Program-made: the position numbers and the translations under genes | The notes under the pieces: generated by a model | The model's input: only the letters and a program-made list of their open reading frames with translations | What the model was told of the DNA's origin: nothing | Database searches by the model: none | Shown: piece after piece, positions 6,457 to 11,509 of the stretch | How positions within the stretch are numbered: position 1 is the first letter of the stretch | Layout of the letters: each line of letters starts with the position of its first letter | Source of the DNA: a candidate division GN15 bacterium | GTDB taxonomy: Bacteria; Zixibacteria; MSB-5A5; GN15; FEB-12 | Reading direction: 5' to 3' | Assembly: GCA_014729205.1 (NCBI GenBank) | Contig: WJKG01000447.1 | Span: forward strand, 1-11,509 | Length of the DNA stretch: 11,509 nucleotides

Positions 6457-8307
6457 CTACTTCTCGTGTTCTTTCAAGTGGGCCAGTTCCAGTCCAATAT
6501 CCAGAAGATGGGCCACGTCGGGGCGCCTCGTCTTGAGATCTTCAATATGGCCCCGTGTCTTATCAACAAGTTCGGCCTGGCCATGGTTCAAAGCAGTCTC
6601 GTAGATCTCGGTCGGCAGGAGCCAATCCTCGGGGAAGTCGGTGGTGACCTCGGCAAAGAGCGTCTGGAGTTCAGCAACAGGCTGATTACCGTCGCGAATG
6701 TCCCGAGAGAACTGATACAGCTCCAATAGACGTTTCAGGCGTCCCTCGTACTGCATGCGAACCGAACGCTCCTTCGGCACCAGCGCCACCTGCTGATAGG
6801 CATCCTTGTCGGCGGCACCATGGAACACCGAGACGATGCTCTTTCCGACCGCCATATCGTACGTACCCCACGAGGGCTCAAAGAGGGTTTCGTTGCCATC
6901 GGTGACAGTGCAGTCTGTGAACGTCATCAGGATTACCTTCTGGTGGCGTCGCTCGATTCCGGTGAGATTGCCCTCGACCTTTACACCGCTCTCGAACGAC
7001 AGCCTGGCAGCGTGGCCAATCTCGATACCGAGCTTCTTGAGCTCCTGGTCGGTCATATCTTCGAGCGGCTTGTCGGTGTTGGCCAGGCGCCCTACCGGTG
7101 AACTGAAGCCGTCTGCATGGTAGTCCTTGCCGTGCCCCACAAGCTGCTGGTAATCGAAGGCAAGCGCGGCGGGACCGGCGAGATGCAGGTAGTACGGCTG
7201 ATTGTCATCGTCGTATCGTGCTTTCTCTATTACTCCGGTAGCCTGCAAGCCGGAACTGTATTCAGCGGTGGCGACATTGGCCGACTCGATGGCCTTATCC
7301 AGTCCGGCTTTGCCGCCGGTCATGAAAGCCATGCGAGATGCGAAGTCTTCCAGAACACTGCCCAGATGCTCGAAGCCCCTGCATACGAAGAGCTGTGGTT
7401 GCTCGTTGGTGATGTCGAAAGCGTAGTCGGCGGCGTCGAGTGTATAGGCAATTTTCTTCACGGCGTTGTCATCGAGGCAGTTCTTGGCCTCTCCGATAGA
7501 GGACAGAAGACCTGCGCCGTAGATCTTGTAGTTGTCAACAGAGCCTATCAAGCCGTACTCGACCGTCCACCAGTGCAGGCGGCTGAGCAGTGCCATTTCT
7601 GACGGCTTGCCCAGGTTGGCCTGGCGGTATTCCACGTCCTTTTCGGCTCTTTCAATCTCTTGAGGATCTGCATCGGGCTGCTCCTTGAGGATGGACAGAT
7701 GACGAATAGCCTCATACAGCTCGAAGTCCTTTCGGGAGGACATCGCCTTAGCGCCCACCTCACCAAAACGTCGCAGGTAGTCGGCGTATTCTTCATCGAC
7801 GATAATAGGCGCGTGGCCGGCGGCCTCATGGACGATATCCGGGGCCGGGGTGTATTCCACATGACCGAGCTGGCGCATTTCACAAGCAATCGGAAGCACG
7901 CGGTGAGCCTGAAACTCCATGAAGGCAGCCGGCGGGATGAATCCATCGACGGCTACAGCACCCCAACCGATCCTGGCCAGAATGCGGTTCATCTCCCCGA
8001 TCCGCGGAATCTTGTCCAGATCGATTCCTGTACCCAGCAGGCCCTTGAAGTAGAACTTGTGTGCGTGTTTCTTGTGGAAGGCAACAGCGCGCCGCATGAT
8101 GTATCGCCAGACAGCATGATCGATCGGCGTATAGGCTTCCCAGTTCTGGTCGACCACGAACTGCTTGAGGTGGTCGGGCAAGTTGCGGACGTTTTCGTTC
8201 TCGACCGTCTCCCAGAACGGTGGTTGGTCGGTTACCGTAGTTGACGAGCCGGCGGCATCCGCGGCCCGGAAATGGGTAACCTGATCATGTCGCTGCCAAA
8301 TACTCAT
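6457..8307 (-). CDS. phhA: Phenylalanine 4-hydroxylase, large (Bacillus/Bacteroidetes-like) type
   Basis: This 616-residue non-haem iron enzyme hydroxylates phenylalanine to tyrosine using O2 and a reduced pterin. The facial triad is His160 and His165 in PDIVHEAAGHAP and Glu250 in WWTVEYGL. The His-to-Glu distance is about 45 residues longer than in human or Pseudomonas enzymes because of a charged helical insertion, typical of the large bacterial type as I recall it. The catalytic domain ends near residue 350. A ~260-residue C-terminal region follows, containing VKVEGNLTGI, FTDCTV and SWGTYDMAVG; its function is unknown to me. There is no N-terminal ACT regulatory domain. ATG at 8307 is chosen because AGGAAGG (8314-8320) sits 6 bases upstream; the frame stays open to a TTG at 8343 that lacks such support. 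Tryptophan or tyrosine hydroxylase activity cannot be excluded, but the phhB partner and catabolic context favour phenylalanine. Confidence 0.92.
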   Translation of the reverse strand: MSIWQRHDQVTHFRAADAAGSSTTVTDQPPFWETVENENVRNLPDHLKQFVVDQNWEAYTPIDHAVWRYIMRRAVAFHKKHAHKFYFKGLLGTGIDLDKIPRIGEMNRILARIGWGAVAVDGFIPPAAFMEFQAHRVLPIACEMRQLGHVEYTPAPDIVHEAAGHAPIIVDEEYADYLRRFGEVGAKAMSSRKDFELYEAIRHLSILKEQPDADPQEIERAEKDVEYRQANLGKPSEMALLSRLHWWTVEYGLIGSVDNYKIYGAGLLSSIGEAKNCLDDNAVKKIAYTLDAADYAFDITNEQPQLFVCRGFEHLGSVLEDFASRMAFMTGGKAGLDKAIESANVATAEYSSGLQATGVIEKARYDDDNQPYYLHLAGPAALAFDYQQLVGHGKDYHADGFSSPVGRLANTDKPLEDMTDQELKKLGIEIGHAARLSFESGVKVEGNLTGIERRHQKVILMTFTDCTVTDGNETLFEPSWGTYDMAVGKSIVSVFHGAADKDAYQQVALVPKERSVRMQYEGRLKRLLELYQFSRDIRDGNQPVAELQTLFAEVTTDFPEDWLLPTEIYETALNHGQAELVDKTRGHIEDLKTRRPDVAHLLDIGLELAHLKEHEK

Positions 8308-8313
8308 AGCATA

Positions 8314-8320
8314 CCTTCCT
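8314..8320 (-). promoter_or_regulatory. Ribosome binding site fixing the phhA start
   Basis: On the minus strand AGGAAGG lies 6 bases before the ATG at 8307, which favours this start over the upstream in-frame TTG at 8343. Confidence 0.75.
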
Positions 8321-8358
8321 GCGCCTGCACCGTTGTATGCCAACGGCGTCTTATGATG

Positions 8359-8391
8359 ACCTATTTGTATCCACGTTTACACCTATTGTAA
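8359..8391. repeat. Direct repeat flanking the phhA transcription start (candidate operator)
   Basis: ACCTATTTGTA (8359-8369) and ACCTATTGTAA (8381-8391) are near-identical apart from one T, and their starts are 22 bases apart, about two helical turns. The second copy overlaps the predicted -10 box and the first lies downstream of the expected start site. This geometry would suit a repressor bound in tandem. No regulator is identified. Confidence 0.35.
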
Positions 8392-8413
8392 TAGAAACAG
8401 GTGCAGGAGGCAA
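8385..8413 (-). promoter_or_regulatory. Candidate sigma70 promoter for phhA-phhB
   Basis: On the minus strand TTGCCT (8408-8413) is followed by exactly 17 bases and TACAAT (8385-8390). The -10 matches consensus at 5 of 6 positions and the -35 at 4 of 6. Transcription would start near 8378, giving a leader of about 70 bases. It lies in the 150-base gap between the acetoacetyl-CoA synthetase stop and phhA, so phhAB may be expressed separately from the two upstream genes. Confidence 0.5.
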
Positions 8414-8457
8414 ATGTTTCCAGCGCCAGTCGACGGAGATGGCTTCAGAAACCCGGG

Positions 8458-10419
8458 CTATGGTGTGCTAAGTTGTGGTATATCAGTAAATTGGTCGAGT
8501 GACTCGGGGTTGGCCAGCGCCTCGCGATTTGAGACTGGTTTGCCGTGGATGATGTTGCTGACGGCAAGCTCGACTTTCTTGCCGTTGATGGTATGGGGAA
8601 TCTGTTCGACCTGGATGATCTTTGCGGGGACGTGGCGCGGGGTCTGGAGCCGCCGGATTTGCAGGCGGATCTTCTCGGCGAGTTCATCGTCGAGCGCCAA
8701 GCCTCTCTGCAGAACGACAAACAGCACGATGCGGACATCACCCTGCCATTGCTGGCCGACTACCAAGGAGTCGACAACCTCTTCCGTTTCCTCGACAGGA
8801 CCGTAGATCTCGGCGGTACCGATACGGACTCCGCCGGGATTGAGGGTGGCGTCGGAGCGGCCGTAAACCACCACACTGCCCCGCTCGGTAATCTCGATGA
8901 AGTCACCGTGGCGCCAGACACCTGGGAAGTGATCGTAGTATGCGCGGTGGTAGCGTTCACCGTCGGGGTCATCGTAGAAGTACACCGGGCGCGACGGGAA
9001 CGGGGCGGTGCAGACCAGTTCTCCTACCTCACCGGTGACCGACTCACCAGTGTCGTTATACGTTTCGACTTTCATACCGAGTCCGCGGCATTGTATTTCG
9101 CCGGGGTACACGGGCAGGATGGGGCAACCGAGCACAAAGCAGGATACAATGTCGGTACCGCCGGAGATGGAGGCGAGCTGCACATCGGACTTGACGTGGT
9201 TGTAGACCCAGTTGAAGTTCGCTTCAAGTAATGGGGAGCCAGTGGATAAGATGGCCCGCAGACGAGTCAAGTCATGAGAACTGCCGGGCGACATTTCGGC
9301 CTGCTGGCAGGTGGTGAGGTACTTGGGACTGGTGCCGAAGACGCTGATACCCTCCTGTTCGCACGCACTCCAGAGTACGTCGGGATCGGGGTGAGCGGGG
9401 CTGCCGTCGCACAGGAACACGGTCGATCCAACCTGGAGCGCGCTGATCAACCAGTTCCACATCATCCAGCCACAGGTGGTGAAATAGAACACGGTGTCAT
9501 CGCGAGTGAGGTCGGTGTGGAGCACGTGCTCTTTGTAGTGCTGCAGGAGCGTCCCCCCTGCCCCGTGCACCATGCATTTCGGCTTACCGGTAGTACCGGA
9601 GGAATACATGATATAGACAGGATGATCGAAGTCATTCTGCACGAAGTCAATTGCTGAAGCACCTTGATCCATTAGGGCTGGCAGCAGAACGGATTTGGGA
9701 AGCTCTGTCTTTGGAGTTGTCTCGAGATAGGGAACGATAACTACGATTTCAATTGAGGGGATGGCCTTCACGATCTGTGCGACACGATCCAGCGAATCGA
9801 ACCGCTTGCCACCATACTGGTAGCCGTCGGCGGTGAACAAGACTCTGGGCTTGATCTGACCGAAGCGGTCCAGTACTCCCTGGAAGCCGAAGTCCGGCGA
9901 GCATGAGGACCAGATGGCACCAGAGGCGGTGGTGGCCAGCATGGCCATGACCGTTTCGGGGATGTTGGGCATGAATCCGGCCACGCGGTCGCCCGGCTGT
10001 ACACCAAGCGAGCGCAAACCAGTCTGGAGGTTCGCGACATCGCGGTGCAGTTGCTCGTAGCTAATGTGGCGGGGATCACGGTGCTCGCACCAGTGGATGA
10101 TGGCCGTATGTTCATCGCGGTAGCGGAGGAGGTTCTCGGCGAAGTTGAGCCGGACTCCTTCGAACCATCGCGCGTCCCACATCTGGTCGCGGTCAACGAT
10201 ACGTTCGTATGGCTGAGAATGCAGGATGTCGGCGAATTCCCAGATTGACTGCCAGAAGTCGCGAATTGCCGTCACAGACCAACCATACAGTTCGTGATAA
10301 TCGTTGAAGTCGAGGCCGCGCGTAGTTCGCAGGAAGTCCATGAATCGGCGCAGTTGCGACTGAGCGATTCTTTCTGGGGACGGTTCCCACAAAGGTTCTG
10401 TTATGCGTGAAGTGGCCAT
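8458..10419 (-). CDS. Acetoacetyl-CoA synthetase (acetoacetate-CoA ligase)
   Basis: This 653-residue ANL-superfamily enzyme activates acetoacetate to acetoacetyl-CoA with ATP and CoA. The adenylation motifs are present: the phosphate-binding loop YSSGTTGKPK (272-281), a GGTD segment in the A5 region, YGRSDATLNPGGVRIG in the A7/A8 hinge region, and the A10 lysine in TINGKKVE near the C-terminus. The N-terminal W-x-P-S-x-E-R-I and F-x-D-Y-H-x-L-Y-x-W-S-V features and the length of ~650 residues distinguish acetoacetyl-CoA synthetases from acetyl-CoA synthetase. The ATG at 10419 has AGGGAG about 7 bases upstream. The flavin-reductase-like gene ends 45 bases before it, so they are probably one transcript. 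Acetoacetate is the end product, with fumarate, of tyrosine breakdown through homogentisate, which explains its place upstream of phhA. It could also serve polyhydroxybutyrate or ketone use. Confidence 0.92.
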   Translation of the reverse strand: MATSRITEPLWEPSPERIAQSQLRRFMDFLRTTRGLDFNDYHELYGWSVTAIRDFWQSIWEFADILHSQPYERIVDRDQMWDARWFEGVRLNFAENLLRYRDEHTAIIHWCEHRDPRHISYEQLHRDVANLQTGLRSLGVQPGDRVAGFMPNIPETVMAMLATTASGAIWSSCSPDFGFQGVLDRFGQIKPRVLFTADGYQYGGKRFDSLDRVAQIVKAIPSIEIVVIVPYLETTPKTELPKSVLLPALMDQGASAIDFVQNDFDHPVYIMYSSGTTGKPKCMVHGAGGTLLQHYKEHVLHTDLTRDDTVFYFTTCGWMMWNWLISALQVGSTVFLCDGSPAHPDPDVLWSACEQEGISVFGTSPKYLTTCQQAEMSPGSSHDLTRLRAILSTGSPLLEANFNWVYNHVKSDVQLASISGGTDIVSCFVLGCPILPVYPGEIQCRGLGMKVETYNDTGESVTGEVGELVCTAPFPSRPVYFYDDPDGERYHRAYYDHFPGVWRHGDFIEITERGSVVVYGRSDATLNPGGVRIGTAEIYGPVEETEEVVDSLVVGQQWQGDVRIVLFVVLQRGLALDDELAEKIRLQIRRLQTPRHVPAKIIQVEQIPHTINGKKVELAVSNIIHGKPVSNREALANPESLDQFTDIPQLSTP

Positions 10420-10464
10420 CGTTCGGCTCCCTGCTTCGAAAGCGAGTGGCGCGCTTAAGTGGAA

Positions 10465-11442
10465 TCAGGACGACAGAAGCCCTCTGGCCTGTCCCCAGAG
10501 GAGTAACTTCCAGGCGAAGTCGGGCTGCTTGTTGTCCAGGGCAACTTTCGCTGTCATTTGCAGCCAGGCACCTGATCGTGGCTGGCCCTCGTTGGCGAGC
10601 GCCATGACGACCGGAAGCATACGTTCGTGACTTCCGAGACGGTAGGAGCGGAGGAAGGCCGGCTCGCTCGCTTCGACTGACGGTTGAGCGTTGGCGAAGG
10701 CCTGCACCTGGGCCTCGTCGGGGATAACTTCGCAGTTGGCGAGTTGGGCCAGGTTGTTAGCCGTGAGAAGATCCGAAGTCTTCACGAAATCCGGCAGTCG
10801 GTCGTATCCGATGCCCTTCTTGCCGATTGGTTTCTCGACTTCGAAGATGGCGCGTCCGGAGGCGCGGGTATAGTAGTTGGCACTGTTACGGCCAACCAGA
10901 TCGATCAGGTCGGGTTCGATGACACCATCGGGGTTGAAGATGCCCTCATCGATATGGAACCGCACCACCTCGCAGATAGCCAGATTGCCGGCCCCTGGTC
11001 CATCGCCGAGCGGGACCATCTGCGAGAGCTTGCACTCCATCTGGAACGGCGAATCGGCAACGCGAGGCGGTTTGACGGTGTCGCTGGCGATGGCCATAAG
11101 GCCGGATTTCACGAACTCATCGACATCGGAGTCGTACTCCGTCGAGGCGAGCGAAACCTGTTCGACCATGTCGTACGGTACTGCCTGAATCACGCACTCC
11201 CTGGTGGCGACGAGATTGTGGTAGGTGTCCTTGCGGCTGCCATCGCGGACACGCGTGGAGGGCGAGAAGGCCACTGTGGGCGGATTGGCTCCAAAGGCAT
11301 TGAAGAATGAGAACGGCGACAGGTTGACTGTACCGTCCCCAGATATCGTTGATACCAACGCGATTGGTCGTGGTGCTATGCCGCCGAGCAGCAGCTTGTG
11401 TACCTCGACCGTCGGTTTCTCATCGGGATTGAAGTGAAGCAT
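10465..11442 (-). CDS. Flavin-reductase-like split-barrel flavoprotein
   Basis: This 325-residue protein has an FMN-binding split-barrel domain over about residues 5-205. The diagnostic stretch is RPIALVSTISGDGTVNLSPF followed by SFFNAFGANPP, then KDTYHNLVATRECVIQAV, and the conserved GRNSANYYTR near 184-193. Such proteins reduce or bind FMN/FAD, often as partners of monooxygenases; the substrate here is unknown. The C-terminal ~110 residues are helical and not recognised; the protein is longer than the ~200-residue basic flavin reductases. I recall similar genes beside homogentisate and 4-hydroxyphenylpyruvate dioxygenase genes in Bacteroidetes, which would fit a tyrosine-catabolic role, but this is recollection rather than evidence in the window. 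The ATG at 11442 has only AAGG about 5 bases upstream. It is the first visible gene of the minus-strand group. Confidence 0.85.
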   Translation of the reverse strand: MLHFNPDEKPTVEVHKLLLGGIAPRPIALVSTISGDGTVNLSPFSFFNAFGANPPTVAFSPSTRVRDGSRKDTYHNLVATRECVIQAVPYDMVEQVSLASTEYDSDVDEFVKSGLMAIASDTVKPPRVADSPFQMECKLSQMVPLGDGPGAGNLAICEVVRFHIDEGIFNPDGVIEPDLIDLVGRNSANYYTRASGRAIFEVEKPIGKKGIGYDRLPDFVKTSDLLTANNLAQLANCEVIPDEAQVQAFANAQPSVEASEPAFLRSYRLGSHERMLPVVMALANEGQPRSGAWLQMTAKVALDNKQPDFAWKLLLWGQARGLLSS

Positions 11443-11499
11443 GCTTGCCTTGTCCGTTTCGCCTATACTCCGGCCGATTCGACGTTTTTCTTCTTGGCA

Positions 11500-11505
11500 A
11501 GTATA
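11500..11505 (-). promoter_or_regulatory. Possible -10 box upstream of the flavin-reductase-like gene
   Basis: On the minus strand TATACT matches the sigma70 -10 consensus at 5 of 6 positions and lies about 58 bases before the ATG. The -35 region falls beyond the window edge, so it cannot be checked. The rest of 11443-11509 holds no gene. Confidence 0.2.
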
Positions 11506-11509
11506 GACC

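Noticed and set aside
8308..8343. Upstream TTG start for phhA at 8343
   Set aside because: It has no supporting ribosome binding site, whereas ATG at 8307 has AGGAAGG 6 bases upstream; the extra 12 residues are glycine/alanine-rich and overlap the binding site.
8368..8383. TyrR/PhhR-like box (TGTA-N8-TACA) in the phhA leader
   Set aside because: Only the outer four bases of each arm match and the spacing is 2 bases shorter than TGTAAA-N6-TTTACA, so it is too weak to claim.
8545..9231. Plus-strand open frame (228 codons) opposite acetoacetyl-CoA synthetase
   Set aside because: It is antisense to the conserved C-terminal half of the synthetase, and its translation has no recognisable domain.

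Overview
The window is a tightly packed bacterial chromosomal segment of moderately high GC, with short intergenic gaps, ATG/GTG starts and clear Shine-Dalgarno sequences. No RNA genes, mobile elements, CRISPR arrays or long repeats were seen. The taxon cannot be fixed from sequence alone. The mix of a large-type aromatic amino acid hydroxylase, a biopterin-type PTPS, a Chlorobium-like sepiapterin reductase and a PEP-synthase-like protein fits an uncultured or FCB-group-like Gram-negative lineage, but that is only a guess.

Region 1 (2-3401, + strand) holds the 3' end of a sensor histidine kinase whose C-terminal tail looks like a degenerate receiver domain. It is followed by a large PEP-synthase-like protein (ATP-grasp domain, phospho-His swivel domain, unknown C-terminal domain) that lacks the PEP/pyruvate TIM barrel.

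Region 2 (3513-6094, + strand) is a probable operon: GTP cyclohydrolase I (folE), a three-repeat 6-pyruvoyl-tetrahydropterin synthase and an SDR resembling sepiapterin reductase. Together these are the three steps from GTP to tetrahydrobiopterin (BH4). The third PTPS repeat carries the C-x5-HGH signature of biopterin-type PTPS rather than the C-x3-HGH of queuosine QueD.

Region 3 (6098-11442, - strand, convergent with region 2) reads, in transcription order: a flavin-reductase-like split-barrel protein, acetoacetyl-CoA synthetase, a large-type phenylalanine 4-hydroxylase (phhA) and pterin-4a-carbinolamine dehydratase (phhB). A sigma70-like promoter with a flanking direct repeat lies just upstream of phhA.

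Regions 2 and 3 form one coherent system. The + operon makes BH4, PhhA uses it to turn phenylalanine into tyrosine, and PhhB dehydrates the 4a-hydroxypterin product for recycling. Acetoacetyl-CoA synthetase would activate the acetoacetate released when tyrosine is degraded through homogentisate. The most unusual element is the PTPS: its three fused repeats appear to have divided the catalytic residues among themselves.
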